Counted from the stretch's first letter, positions 45,384 through 54,249 are shown. The stretch: DNA of 64,000 bases from JAEUJM01 sp041908445 (GCA_041908445.1 JAYRFK010000010.1:62001-126000); one strand, 5' to 3'. A program made the numbers and translations. The notes: a model not told the origin generated them from the letters alone.

Positions 45384-45733
45384 GCGCCCAGCGTACGGCA
45401 GCGTGGGTGGGGGAGACCGGCCTTCGGCCGACCAGGCTGGCCCGGGCGAGACCACCCTCTTGGCGCCTGGGGCTCGTCGCCGAGGTCGAGGCCGTGCTCA
45501 CGGATCGGGAGCGGGGCGAGGCGGCGTCCGAGGCGCCCTGAGCCGATCCGGTTTCGGGATCGGAAGGGCACGGCGCCTGGTCGGGAGTGACGGGCGGCCC
45601 GCTCGAACCGACGACCCCTTCGCCCTGGCCGTGGGGTCAGGGTGCGGGTGTCGACGTTCTGTGGACGGGATCCTTCAGCGTTCGTCGTGACATCGGGCCC
45701 GACCGGGCCCCACGACAAGGGACGGACCACACC
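45384..45733. other. 350 bp intergenic region between mntA and the SMP-30 gene
   Basis: Apart from the mntA promoter hexamer, no gene is supported. A plus-strand frame ending at 45541 has protein-like composition over its last 34 codons (LGLVAEVEAVLTDRERG) and could be a gene remnant, but no family is recognised. A short inverted repeat (CCGATCC/GGATCGG) lies just after that stop, near 45544-45564. Confidence 0.4.
45390..45395 (-). promoter_or_regulatory. Candidate -10 element, mntA-hepT operon
   Basis: TACGCT on the minus strand ends six nt before the ATG of mntA; there is no Shine-Dalgarno sequence. Confidence 0.45.
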
Positions 45734-46722
45734 ATGAAGATCACCAGAGCCATGCCCGTCGGCGCGCTGAGCGTGTGCTGCGCGCTCGCGCTGCTCGTCA
45801 CCGGCTGCAGCTCGGACGAGGGGTCGGGCTCGACGGACGCCGCGGCCGCGACGAGCGCGCCGACCACCGAGGCCACCACCACGACCACCGCAGGGCCACC
45901 GGTCGACCCGGTGACCGGCGCCGGCGCTCCCGAGGTCGTGGCCGACGGGTTCGGGTTCCTCGAGGGCGTCACCTGGAACGCCGACGACGGAACGCTGCTG
46001 TTCACCGACAAGGAAGGCCAGCTGCTCGAGCTCGGCGCTGACGACGAGGTGACCGTGGTCGACCCGGACACGGACATCGCCGACATCGACGGTGACGGGG
46101 CAGGCGGCCTCGTCGCCACCGAGCCCGACGTCCGCACGGTCGTGCAGGTGACCGCCGACGGCTCCCGCGAGGTGCTCGCCGACGGCCTGGACGGCGTGGA
46201 CTTCAGCGGCCCCAACGGGGTGGCGGCGGCGTCGGACGGGACGGTCTGGTTCACCGACTTCGCACCCGGCGCCGAGACGCCGCTGGGGTACCGGGGGTGT
46301 TCCGGGTGTCGCCCGAGGGCGCCGTGACCGCCGAGGTGGAGATGGACCCGGAGGCGACGGCACCCAACGGCATCGCCCTGTCGCCCGACCAGGAGACGCT
46401 GTACGTCAGCGACACGCTCGGGAACAGCTTCACCGCGTACGCCATCGGGCCCGACGGCGGGTTGGAGGACGTCGCCACGCCGGAGTTCGTGGCCGAGTTC
46501 GAGGGGTTCCCCGACGGGGTCTGCGTCGATGCCACCGGCAACATCTTCGTGATCGGGGGCGGCGCCGGCGTGTCCGCCTACTCGCCCGACGGGTCCCTCT
46601 GGGGCTCGATCGCCCTGCCGGACCCCTCGGCCCAGCCGACGAACTGCGCGGTGGGCGGCGACGACGGCAGGACGCTCTTCGTCACCAGCTCGACCACGCT
46701 CTACCGGATCGCCCTCGGCTGA
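45734..46722 (+). pseudogene. SMP-30/gluconolactonase-like lipoprotein, frameshifted
   Basis: Read with one frame correction this is an exported beta-propeller of about 330 residues. The signal sequence ends in the lipobox LLVTGCSS, a Ser/Thr linker follows, then the SMP-30 repeat pattern (FLEGVTWNADDGTLLFTD, FSGPNGVAAASDGTVWFTD, APNGIALSPDQETLYVSDT, GFPDGVCVDATGNIFV). The first frame ends at 46327, but after 46293 the family sequence continues in the -1 frame (VFRVSPEGAVTAEVEMD). The break is at a run of five Gs (46293-46297); six Gs would restore GYRGVFRVSP. Either a real homopolymer mutation or a sequencing error. The ATG at 45734 is used. Relatives act as lactonases or sugar/calcium-binding enzymes. 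Confidence 0.8.
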
Positions 46723-46782
46723 TCACCCGCCCCCGTGGGGCACGTCGGGCTCGCCGTCACCGGAGCCCGACGTGTCACCACG

Positions 46783-47205
46783 TCAGGGTGCGAGCGGGTT
46801 CGCGACGTGGAGCCCGCGGCGCCCCGCAGCCGAGCACAGGGCCTCGTCGGCGCTCGTCAGCACGGTCGCGTCGACCAGGAGAGCGGCGCCGAGGTGGGTC
46901 GCGTCGTAGCCCCGCAAGGCCTCCGCCTCGGCGAGATCGGCTGCCTGTTCGATCAACTCGTCGGTGACCTCGACGAGGTCCACCTCGTCGAGCAACTCGA
47001 CAAGCTCCTCCTTCGCGGTGGCGTGGTCGTCGGCGTCGAGCCGTCCCGCCCGCTCCGCAGCAGCGAGCGCGGCGCGCGCCTCGACGGTGATCGTCGCCGC
47101 CGAAACCAGTACGTCGGCGGCCTCCCAGATCACATCGGCCCGGTCGGAGCCGTCCTCGTCGAGCAGTCGCTTCAGAAGGGTCGACGTGTCGACGTAGGTG
47201 ATCAA
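46783..47205 (-). CDS. vapC: PIN-domain ribonuclease toxin (VapC family)
   Basis: A 140-residue PIN protein. The acidic catalytic residues are present: D6 (MITYVDTSTLLKRLL), E42 (TVEARAAL), D101 (GYDATHLGAALL) and D120 (TSADEALC). The family cleaves tRNA or rRNA. The start overlaps the antitoxin stop by 4 bp, and the antitoxin comes first, the standard order. Confidence 0.9.
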   Translation of the reverse strand: MITYVDTSTLLKRLLDEDGSDRADVIWEAADVLVSAATITVEARAALAAAERAGRLDADDHATAKEELVELLDEVDLVEVTDELIEQAADLAEAEALRGYDATHLGAALLVDATVLTSADEALCSAAGRRGLHVANPLAP

Positions 47206-47483
47206 CGCCGTTGCTCTGCGACGAGGTCGCTCACCGATCCCTTCGGACGCACCCGCCGGGTGGGAGCTCGACGTCCCCGGCGTTTCGCCGGACGGATCAG
47301 GCCGGCGGCGATGAGCTCGTTCAGACGGTCGGTGGGGTGGTCCAGTGCCGCGAGGCGGGCGATCGGTCGCCCCCGGTCGGTGACGATCACCTCCTCGCCG
47401 TCCCGCACCCGGTCGAGGTAGCGGCTGAGGTTGTTCTTGAGGTCTCGGACCCCGACCTCGACCTGCGATGTAGCTATCGACAT
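47202..47483 (-). CDS. vapB: Antitoxin of the Phd/YefM type paired with VapC
   Basis: A 93-residue antitoxin. The N-terminal DNA-binding part is Phd/YefM-like (VGVRDLKNNLSRYLDRVRDGEEVIVTDRGRPIARL), and the basic C-terminus should wrap the toxin. TACAAT lies six nt before the ATG at 47483, so the mRNA is probably leaderless. Palindromic GTAGCTAC copies overlap this promoter, fitting autorepression. The gene name follows the toxin partner; structurally it is Phd-like. Confidence 0.88.
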   Translation of the reverse strand: MSIATSQVEVGVRDLKNNLSRYLDRVRDGEEVIVTDRGRPIARLAALDHPTDRLNELIAAGLIRPAKRRGRRAPTRRVRPKGSVSDLVAEQRR

Positions 47484-47500
47484 AGGGTCATTGTAGCTAC
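47469..47500. promoter_or_regulatory. Operator sites of the toxin-antitoxin operon
   Basis: GTAGCTAC (47493-47500, a perfect palindrome) overlaps the -10 TACAAT (minus strand, 47495-47490). A near copy, GTAGCTAT (47470-47477), lies 23 bp away, just inside the antitoxin gene. Paired palindromes at the start site are typical binding sites for Phd-type antitoxins. Confidence 0.55.
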
Positions 47501-47561
47501 TTTGGGCGCCTCGCGACCCGGCCTCGGCGCCTCGCGTGCGCGCCGAGGCCGGGTCGTCGGC

Positions 47562-50192
47562 TCACCGGGTACCGCCGAGGAGGCGGTCGAGCTCGGCGGT
47601 GACGACCTCGGGACGGTCGAGGTGGATGTCGTGGCCGGTGCGGTCGACCGTCACGAGGCGGGACCGGGTGGACAGGGCGGCCCAGTGCTCCTGGCCGGTC
47701 TGCCAGACCTCGTCGAGGTCAGCCGGGAACCCGTGATCGGCGGCGGTGAGCACGGTGAGCGCCAGGTCGCTCAGGCCGTCGATTGCGGCCAGCTCGGCGA
47801 AGGCGGCGGGGCCGTCGAGCGCCTCGGGGTTGTTCGCCGGGTCGGCGACGAGGGCGCAGCTCTGGACGAAGCTGCGGGCCTCCACCGTGCCGTCGTCCAC
47901 GACGGCACAGCTCGCCGCGTTCCAGGTCGAGGGGCTGGCGTCGAGGAGCAGGAGGCCGGCGACGTCCTCGGTGAACCGGTCGGCGAACGAGACCGCCTCG
48001 TCCCCGCCGAACGAGTGGCCGACGGCGACGTAGGGGCCCGGCTCACCGGCCGCCTGCAGGAGGGCGTGCAGGTCCTGCGCCTCGGTGGCGAAGGTCTGCG
48101 GGGCCGGGGCCGGGTCGCTGGCTCCGATCCCGAAGCGGTCGTAGCGGCAGACCCGGGCGTGGCGGGCCGCGGGCCCGTCGATCAAGCGCCACGTCTCCTC
48201 CGTGGCGCCGAAGCCGGCGATGAGGACCACCGTCTCGTCGCCGGCGCCGTGGCAGCGGAGGTGCAGGCGGGCGCCGCCCACGGGGATCCGCACGTCGACC
48301 ACCTCGGTCGGTCGGTGCGCCGCCGTGGCGGCGACGGTGTCGCGGGTCGCCGAGGCGGTGCTGCTGCACGACGTCAGCACCACGGCCAGCCCGACGGCGG
48401 CGGCGACCGCGACCACCGGGACGCCGACCCGGTGCACCAGGGCACCGTGACCGCCGTGGCGGTGGGCGGCGGTGGGCTCGGGCTGCGGCGCCGTCACCGG
48501 GCCGTGCGCCGGGACGGCGTCGGACGGGACGGCGTCGGACGGGTCGACCTCGACGTCGGCCTGGCCGGCATCGTGGCCGTGACGTGCGCCGTGGTCGTGG
48601 CCGTGGCCCTGATCGTCGTGGCCCTGATCGCCGTGGCCGTCGTGGTGGCCGTGGTCGGCATCGCGGGGCAGGAAGTGCCAGGCGACGAGGGTGGCGCAGA
48701 GCCCGACGCCCGCGGCGACCCACAGGCCGGTGCTCATGGCGTCCACGAAGGCGGTGCGGGCCAGGTCGGCGAGGGCGGTGCCGTCGGCGCCCAGGCCGTG
48801 GGCCACCTGGAGGGCGGCGCCGATGTTGTCGAGCGCCGCGGCGCGCGCCCCGTCGGGGAGCGGGGCGAGCAGGTCGGCGTCCGCTCGGAGCGCCGAGGCG
48901 TAGCCGGTGGCGGCCACGCTGCCGACCACGGCGACGCCGAGGGCGCCACCGAGCTCTCGGACGGTGTCGTTCACGGCGGAGCCCACGCCGGCCCGTGCGG
49001 GTGGCAGCGTGGCCATGATCAGGTCGGTGGCCGACGGCATGGCGATGCCGGCCCCGAGACCGAAGAGGAACAGGCCGACGCCGGTGGGCACGTAGGACGT
49101 CCCGTCGACGAGGGCGGCCTGGACGGCGATGCCCGCCGTGGCCACGAGCAGGCCGGTGGTGACGGTGCGGCGGCCGCCGAGGACGGCCCCCAGGTGGGCG
49201 CCGGCGCCGGTGCCGAGCAGCATCCCGATGGCCGCGGGCACGAGGGCGAAGCCGGCCGCGAGGGGCGTGTAGTCGAGGACGAACTGCAAGTACTGGGCCT
49301 GGAGGAAGACCGCGCCGGCCATGGCGAAGAACAGCAGGGCGAGCCCGGCGCTGGAGGCCGAGAAGGCGCGGTTGGCGAACAGCCGCATGTCGAGCATCGG
49401 CTCGTCGCGGTGCAGTTCCCAGCCGACGAAGGCCACGGCGAGGACGAGCCCGGCGGTGAAGGCCGCCACGGTGGACCCGGCGAGCCACCCGTGGGTCGGC
49501 GCCTCGATGATGGCGTAGACGAGCGTGCCGATGGCGGCGATGGAGAGCAGCGCGCCGACGGGGTCGAGGCGGGTGGCGGCGTCGTCCCGCGAGTCGGGGA
49601 CCACGTGCAGCGCCCCGAGCAGGGCGAGGCCCAGCAGCGGGACGTTGATCCAGAAGACCGAGGACCAGGCGAAGCTGCGCATCAGCGCCCCGCCGACGAT
49701 CGGGCCGATCGCGATGCCGGCGCCGCTCGCCGCGGTCCAGACCGCGATGGCCCGGGCCCGCTCCCGCGGGTCGCCGAACACGTTGACCAGGATCGACAGG
49801 GTCGTCGGCATGATCAGCGCGCCGCCGACGCCCATCACGGCCCGGGCGCCGATCAGCACCTCCGTCGAGCCCGCGAGGGCCGCGGCGACCGACCCGGCCA
49901 GGAACGTGGCCAGCCCGGCCAGGAGCGCCCGGCGGCGGCCGAAGCGGTCGCCGAGGCTGCCGGCGGTGAGCAGCAGGCCGGCGAACACGATGGTGTAGCT
50001 GGCGACCACCCACTGCAGCTGGGCGCCGCTGGCGCCCAGGTCGGCGACCAGGCGGGGCAGGGCCACGTTGATGATGGTGTGGTCGATCGAGGTGACGAGC
50101 AGGGCGAGGACGAGCACGACGAGGACGTGCCACCGCTGCGGGTGGCTCGCTCGTGGCTCGCCGAGGGTCTGGGGTGCGGGTCGTCCGTGCAT
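47562..50192 (-). CDS. Fusion of DHA2 MFS transporter and lipobox-anchored alpha/beta hydrolase
   Basis: A single 876-residue frame. Residues 1-505 are a 14-helix DHA2 transporter (LVTSIDHTIINVALPRL, GSLGDRFGRRRALLAG). Residues about 508-545 are His-rich (DHGHHDGHGDQGHDDQGHGH). Then comes a hydrophobic segment with lipobox-like VVLTSCSS (Cys about 609), and residues about 625-876 form an alpha/beta hydrolase with nucleophile GHSFGG and a likely catalytic His in DRTGHDIHL. The hydrolase should lie outside the membrane. AAGGAG precedes the ATG at 50192. The hydrolase part resembles stand-alone lipoprotein hydrolases, so the gene may be a fusion of two. A divergent LuxR regulator and a 26 bp palindrome lie upstream. 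The substrate is unknown. Confidence 0.83.
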   Translation of the reverse strand: MHGRPAPQTLGEPRASHPQRWHVLVVLVLALLVTSIDHTIINVALPRLVADLGASGAQLQWVVASYTIVFAGLLLTAGSLGDRFGRRRALLAGLATFLAGSVAAALAGSTEVLIGARAVMGVGGALIMPTTLSILVNVFGDPRERARAIAVWTAASGAGIAIGPIVGGALMRSFAWSSVFWINVPLLGLALLGALHVVPDSRDDAATRLDPVGALLSIAAIGTLVYAIIEAPTHGWLAGSTVAAFTAGLVLAVAFVGWELHRDEPMLDMRLFANRAFSASSAGLALLFFAMAGAVFLQAQYLQFVLDYTPLAAGFALVPAAIGMLLGTGAGAHLGAVLGGRRTVTTGLLVATAGIAVQAALVDGTSYVPTGVGLFLFGLGAGIAMPSATDLIMATLPPARAGVGSAVNDTVRELGGALGVAVVGSVAATGYASALRADADLLAPLPDGARAAALDNIGAALQVAHGLGADGTALADLARTAFVDAMSTGLWVAAGVGLCATLVAWHFLPRDADHGHHDGHGDQGHDDQGHGHDHGARHGHDAGQADVEVDPSDAVPSDAVPAHGPVTAPQPEPTAAHRHGGHGALVHRVGVPVVAVAAAVGLAVVLTSCSSTASATRDTVAATAAHRPTEVVDVRIPVGGARLHLRCHGAGDETVVLIAGFGATEETWRLIDGPAARHARVCRYDRFGIGASDPAPAPQTFATEAQDLHALLQAAGEPGPYVAVGHSFGGDEAVSFADRFTEDVAGLLLLDASPSTWNAASCAVVDDGTVEARSFVQSCALVADPANNPEALDGPAAFAELAAIDGLSDLALTVLTAADHGFPADLDEVWQTGQEHWAALSTRSRLVTVDRTGHDIHLDRPEVVTAELDRLLGGTR

Positions 50193-50293
50193 GGCTGCTC
50201 CTTGGGTTCGAGGGACGCCTCGCACGGTGGACCTAAGGGGGGTGCGGGCACATCGGGCACGACCCCTCAGATCGCGGCCGGCCCCACCCCAGG

Positions 50294-50319
50294 GCCGTCC
50301 ACGCCGCGGCGTGGACGGC
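50294..50319. promoter_or_regulatory. Perfect 26 bp palindrome in a divergent promoter region
   Basis: Both halves read GCCGTCCACGCCG toward the centre (50306/50307), with no mismatch and no spacer. It covers the expected -35 position of the LuxR-regulator promoter (GATACT at 50328-50333) and lies 102 bp before the MFS-hydrolase start. It is a strong candidate operator, probably for the LuxR protein itself; a hairpin role is possible. Confidence 0.6.
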
Positions 50320-50340
50320 GCCTGGTCGATACTGGCGCCG

Positions 50341-53250
50341 GTGGCCGACCCCGTGGACCGGACCGGCTTCGTGGGTCGCGCCGCGGAGCTCGAGGTGGTG
50401 GGCCGCGCCGTCGCCGACGCCCGGGCGGGCTCGCCGTCGCTGCTGCTCGTGGGTGGTGAGGCGGGGATCGGCAAGTCGAGCCTCGTGCGGTGGGGCGCGG
50501 AGCTCGCCGGGGTCGATCGCCACCTCGGCCGCTGCGTCCACCTCGGCGGCGAGGTGATCCCGCTCGCCCCGGTCGCCGACCTGCTCCGCCAGGTCCGCCG
50601 GGCCGCCCCGGGGCCGTGGGGCGACTCGCCGACGCTCGTGGCGCTGCTCGACGGCGCCTCGCCCGGTGCCGGTGCCGGAGCCGGTGGCCTGGAGCCGGGC
50701 GGGGCCTTCGGTGCCGTCCTCGACCTCGTCGCCCGCCTCGGCGCGGACCGCACCGCGCTGGTCGGCTTCGAGGACCTGCACTGGGCCGACCCAATGACCT
50801 GGAACCTGCTCGAGTTCCTGGCCCGCAACCTCATCGACGAGCACGTCGTGCTGGTGGGGACCTACCGGGCCGATGCGGTGTGGTCAGACCCGGTGCTGGG
50901 CCGGCGCCTCGCCGAGCTGGCCCGCCTCGACGGGGTCCACCGCCTCCAGCTCACCGGCCTCGACCGGGCCGAGGTCGACGAGGCCGTGACCGGCCTGCTC
51001 GGCGTCCCCGCCCCCGCGGCCCTGGTGGACGACGTGCTGGCACGGGGCCAGGGCAATCCCTTCTTCACCGCCGAGCTCGTGGCCGCCCAGGTGGCCGGCG
51101 AGGCCATCCCCGCGGGGCTGGCGGACCTGCTGTCGACCGAGGTCGCGGAGCTGGACGAACGGACCCGGACGCTGCTCGGCGCCCTCGCGGCGATCGGGCG
51201 GGACGTGGACCACGACCTGCTGCGCGAGGCGGCCGGGCTCGACGAGGACGCCCTGGAGAAGGCGCTGCGCACCGCGAGGGACGCCCGGGTGGTGGAGGTC
51301 GACCCCGACACCGCGGCCTACCGCTTCCGCCACGCCCTGATCGGGGAGGTCGTCTACCGGGACCTGTTGGCTCCCCAGCGCCGGCGGATCCACCGCCGGG
51401 TGGCCGACGTGCTGCTCGGGCGCCCGGCCTCGGCCTCGGGCCCGGGTGGCGGCGCCGACGAGGCGGCCGAGCTCGCCTTCCACCTGGACCGGGCGGGTGA
51501 CGGGCCGGCGGCCTTCACCGCCCTGCTGGCGGCCGCCGACGCCGCGCAGGCCGTCGCACCCCGGACCGCGCTGGGCCACCTCGAACGGGCCCTCGAGCTG
51601 TGGGACGAGGCGGGCGAGGCCGCGGCGGGAACCGCGCGGGGCGACCGGCTGTGGCAGGCCGCCGAGCTCGCGAGCGGGACGGTCGGCAACCAGCGCGCGG
51701 TCGAGCTGGCGACGACTGCGCTGCAGTTCGGCGCCCCGCCGCTCGGCGAGGCCTGGGGGCACGAGCGCCTGGGCCGGTACCTCTGGACCTCGGGGCGCCT
51801 CGACGAGTCGGCGGTGGAGTTCGAGCGGGCGGCGGCGCTCGTCGCGGCCGCGCCGAGCGGGCCGGGCGTCGCGGCCACCCTGGCCGGCCTCGGGCAGGCC
51901 GACCTGATGCGGTGCCGCTTCGAGGCCGCCGACCGGTGGTGCCGGCAGCTGTTCGACCTCGTACCGGAGGCATCGCTCGACCCTGCGGCCTGGACGATGG
52001 GCCGCCGCGTCCTGGGGGTGGCGCTCGCCGCCCTGGGCCGGCCCGAGGAGGCGGTGGCCCGGTGCCGGGAGGCCGTCGAGGCCGCGCCGACCGCCCAGGC
52101 CCGCGCCCTGGCCCGGATCTACCTGGCCAGCGTCCTGGTGGACGTGGGGGCGTGCCCGGAGGCGGTCGAGTGCGCGGTGGCCGGCGTCGCCGAGGTCGAC
52201 CGCGCCGGCATCGACCGCAGCACCGCCGGCTACCTGGACGCGGTCGCCGCCGAGGCGCTGCTGCGCCTCGGCCGGTGGGACGAGGCCGGCGGGCTGCTGG
52301 CCCGCCACCCCGAGCCCGACGACCTCCCGGTCGGCGAGCTCCGCCTCGGCCGCGCCCGGGCCCTGCTCGCCGCCGGCCTCGGCGACCGGCCACGGGCCGA
52401 GGCCGCGCTGGCGGACCTGGGCGCGCAGCCCGTCGACGCCTGGCACCAGCCGCTGGTCGACGCCGCGGTCGCCGAGGTCCACCTCGTGCTGGGCGACGCC
52501 GAGGCGGCCGCGACCCAGGCCGCAGCGGGGGCGCGGTCGAGCGGCGGCGCCACCGCCGTCTGGGCGCCGCGGTTCGCCCTGCTCCGGGCGCTCAGCGGGG
52601 TCGAGCACGCCCTCGACGCGCAGGCCCGACAGGAGCCCGTCGACGTCCCCGCGGTCGTGGCCGGTCTGCGGGAGGCGATCGACGACGCCGCCGCCACCGG
52701 TCGGCGCGCCGACGGCGCCCCACCCACGCCCGACGCCGTAGCGCGCCTCGCCCTCGCCCGGGCCTCCCTGACCCGGCTCACCGGTCCCGACCCCGAGGCG
52801 TGGGCCGCGGCGGCGGACCTCGCCGAGGGCGCCCACGACGCCTGGCTGGCGGCCACCGCCCGGCTACGCGAGGCCGAGGCGACCGTGTCCACCGGCGACC
52901 TCGCCCGGGCCGCGGCGGCGCTGCAGGAGGCACAGGCCCGTGCGGCCGCCCTCGGCTCGCCCCCGCTGCTCGACGCCATCGCCGCGGTGGCCCGCCGCAG
53001 CCGCCTCAGCGTCGAGGCGCCCCCGGCGGTGGTGCTGGCGAAGGGCACGGCCGACGGCCTCGGCCTCACCGCCCGGGAGGCCGAGGTGCTGGCCCGCCTG
53101 GCCGCCGGGGACACGAACCGCCAGATCGGCGAGGCGCTGTACATCTCGGAGAAGACGGCCAGCGTGCACGTCTCGAACATCCTCCGGAAGCTCGGCGTGA
53201 CCAGCCGCGTCGACGCCGCCGCCATCGCCCAGCGCCTCGGGGGGCCCTGA
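50341..53250 (+). CDS. Large LuxR-family AAA/STAND regulator
   Basis: A 969-residue regulator. The N-terminus is an AAA ATPase: FVGRAAELEVV, Walker A GGEAGIGKSS (about residues 38-47) and Walker B-like TALVGFEDLHWADP. A long Ala-rich, TPR-like helical region (about 330-890) follows, with a C-terminal LuxR helix-turn-helix (LTAREAEVLARLAAGDTNRQ, then ISEKTASVHVSNILRKLGV). The GTG at 50341 has GATACT seven nt upstream. It is divergent from the MFS-hydrolase fusion across 148 bp with a perfect palindrome, so that gene is its most likely target. The ligand is unknown. Confidence 0.87.
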   Translation: MADPVDRTGFVGRAAELEVVGRAVADARAGSPSLLLVGGEAGIGKSSLVRWGAELAGVDRHLGRCVHLGGEVIPLAPVADLLRQVRRAAPGPWGDSPTLVALLDGASPGAGAGAGGLEPGGAFGAVLDLVARLGADRTALVGFEDLHWADPMTWNLLEFLARNLIDEHVVLVGTYRADAVWSDPVLGRRLAELARLDGVHRLQLTGLDRAEVDEAVTGLLGVPAPAALVDDVLARGQGNPFFTAELVAAQVAGEAIPAGLADLLSTEVAELDERTRTLLGALAAIGRDVDHDLLREAAGLDEDALEKALRTARDARVVEVDPDTAAYRFRHALIGEVVYRDLLAPQRRRIHRRVADVLLGRPASASGPGGGADEAAELAFHLDRAGDGPAAFTALLAAADAAQAVAPRTALGHLERALELWDEAGEAAAGTARGDRLWQAAELASGTVGNQRAVELATTALQFGAPPLGEAWGHERLGRYLWTSGRLDESAVEFERAAALVAAAPSGPGVAATLAGLGQADLMRCRFEAADRWCRQLFDLVPEASLDPAAWTMGRRVLGVALAALGRPEEAVARCREAVEAAPTAQARALARIYLASVLVDVGACPEAVECAVAGVAEVDRAGIDRSTAGYLDAVAAEALLRLGRWDEAGGLLARHPEPDDLPVGELRLGRARALLAAGLGDRPRAEAALADLGAQPVDAWHQPLVDAAVAEVHLVLGDAEAAATQAAAGARSSGGATAVWAPRFALLRALSGVEHALDAQARQEPVDVPAVVAGLREAIDDAAATGRRADGAPPTPDAVARLALARASLTRLTGPDPEAWAAAADLAEGAHDAWLAATARLREAEATVSTGDLARAAAALQEAQARAAALGSPPLLDAIAAVARRSRLSVEAPPAVVLAKGTADGLGLTAREAEVLARLAAGDTNRQIGEALYISEKTASVHVSNILRKLGVTSRVDAAAIAQRLGGP

Positions 53251-53272
53251 GCCCGCCCCGGGGGCGTCGCGG

Positions 53273-53345
53273 AGCCGGGTGTCGGGATCGAACCGACGAC
53301 ATCCTCTTTACAAGAGAGGTGCTCTGCCAACTGAGCTAACCCGGC
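53273..53345 (-). tRNA. tRNA-Thr (TGT)
   Basis: A full cloverleaf on the minus strand: acceptor GCCGGGT/ACCCGGC, D arm GCTC-AGTTGGCA-GAGC, anticodon stem CCTCT/AGAGG with loop CTTGTAA (anticodon TGT, reading ACA), and T arm GTCGG-TTCGATC-CCGAC. It is 73 nt with discriminator T. CCA is not encoded, as usual in many actinobacteria. Confidence 0.97.
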
Positions 53346-53430
53346 GGGGCGGCCAGCGTACCGACGCACCGACGCACCGCCGGGCGGGTCCGAGGGTCCG
53401 CGTTCTCGGGGTGCGGGCGTGGCACCGTGG

Positions 53431-53697
53431 ATGGCGATGGGTCTGAGCGACCGAGAGCGGTCTATCCTCGACTTCGAACGTACCTGGTGGACCCAGGACG
53501 GACCGAAGGAGAACGCGATCCGATCGCAGTTCGAATTGTCGCCCACCCGCTACTACCAGCTGCTCAACCAGCTCCTCGACGACCCCGAGGCGATGGACTA
53601 CGACCCGCTGGTGGTGCGTCGCCTCCGACGACTGCGGACCGAGCGCCGACGCGCCCGGTTCGTGGGTCCGTCGGTGGGCCAACACCCGGGACGGTGA
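53431..53697 (+). CDS. DUF3263 small DNA-binding-like protein
   Basis: About 88 residues. LSDRERSILDFERTWW, GPKENAIRSQFELSPTRYYQLLNQLLDDPEA and DPLVVRRLRRLRTERRRAR match the actinobacterial DUF3263 family, which looks like a small helix-turn-helix protein. In-frame starts at 53419 (GTG), 53431 and 53437 (ATG) are all possible. The LytR_C gene follows after 3 bp, the same order as Rv0430-Rv0431 in M. tuberculosis. Function unknown. Confidence 0.85.
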   Translation: MAMGLSDRERSILDFERTWWTQDGPKENAIRSQFELSPTRYYQLLNQLLDDPEAMDYDPLVVRRLRRLRTERRRARFVGPSVGQHPGR

Positions 53698-53700
53698 GCC

Positions 53701-54249
53701 ATGGCCAACCAAGCTGAATCCGCACCCGTCCGGGGCCTCCTGCTGATCGGCATCGCCGTCCTGCTGGGCGCGCTGTTCCTCAGCAAGGGCTTCGACAACG
53801 GCGGCGTGAACATCGACACGTCGGGCCTGCCGAGCACCGACACCACCGTCCCGAGCGGCGTGGGCTCGGGCACCTCCGACACGACGAGCGACATCATCGA
53901 GGGCAGCGGTGGCTCGGACACCACCGCGGTGCCGCCCGCCAGCCTGCTCGTCTACGTCGCCAACGGCTCGGGCGTCGCCGGGGCCGCCGGCGTGGCCACC
54001 GCGCAGCTCACCGCCGCGGGCTACACCGCCGCCATCCCGCCCGAGGGGTCGGCGCCGACCACCCCCACGACGATCGTCTACTACTACCAGGACGCCACGA
54101 CGAACTACCAGGCCGACGCCCAGGCGGTGGCCGCGACGCTCGGGGCCCAGCCGACCTCGGTCCAGCCGCTGCCGGCCGATCCGGGCTTCGACATCAAGAA
54201 CGCCACCGTCGTCGTGTGGCTGGGCCCGGACATCGCCCAGGCCGGCTGA
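53701..54249 (+). CDS. LytR_C-domain membrane-anchored protein
   Basis: A 182-residue protein with an N-terminal membrane helix (GLLLIGIAVLLGALFLS, about 12-28), a Ser/Thr/Asp-rich linker (35-75) and a C-terminal LytR_C domain (SLLVYVANGSGVAGAAGVATAQLTA... DIKNATVVVWLGPD). It lacks the LCP phosphotransferase domain, like mycobacterial Rv0431. It probably acts in envelope vesiculation or cell-wall binding, by analogy. It sits 3 bp after the DUF3263 gene as an operon. Confidence 0.85.
   Translation: MANQAESAPVRGLLLIGIAVLLGALFLSKGFDNGGVNIDTSGLPSTDTTVPSGVGSGTSDTTSDIIEGSGGSDTTAVPPASLLVYVANGSGVAGAAGVATAQLTAAGYTAAIPPEGSAPTTPTTIVYYYQDATTNYQADAQAVAATLGAQPTSVQPLPADPGFDIKNATVVVWLGPDIAQAG

Noticed and set aside
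44738..46363. HepT frame extended to 541 codons on the minus strand
   Set aside because: The extension runs antisense to mntA's flank and the SMP-30 gene and lacks HEPN similarity; the ATG at 45094 gives the normal length.
47211..50459. Plus-strand open frame of about 1,080 codons opposite the MFS-hydrolase gene
   Set aside because: Repetitive Gly/Arg/Asp composition without domains; the minus strand carries clear MFS and hydrolase motifs.
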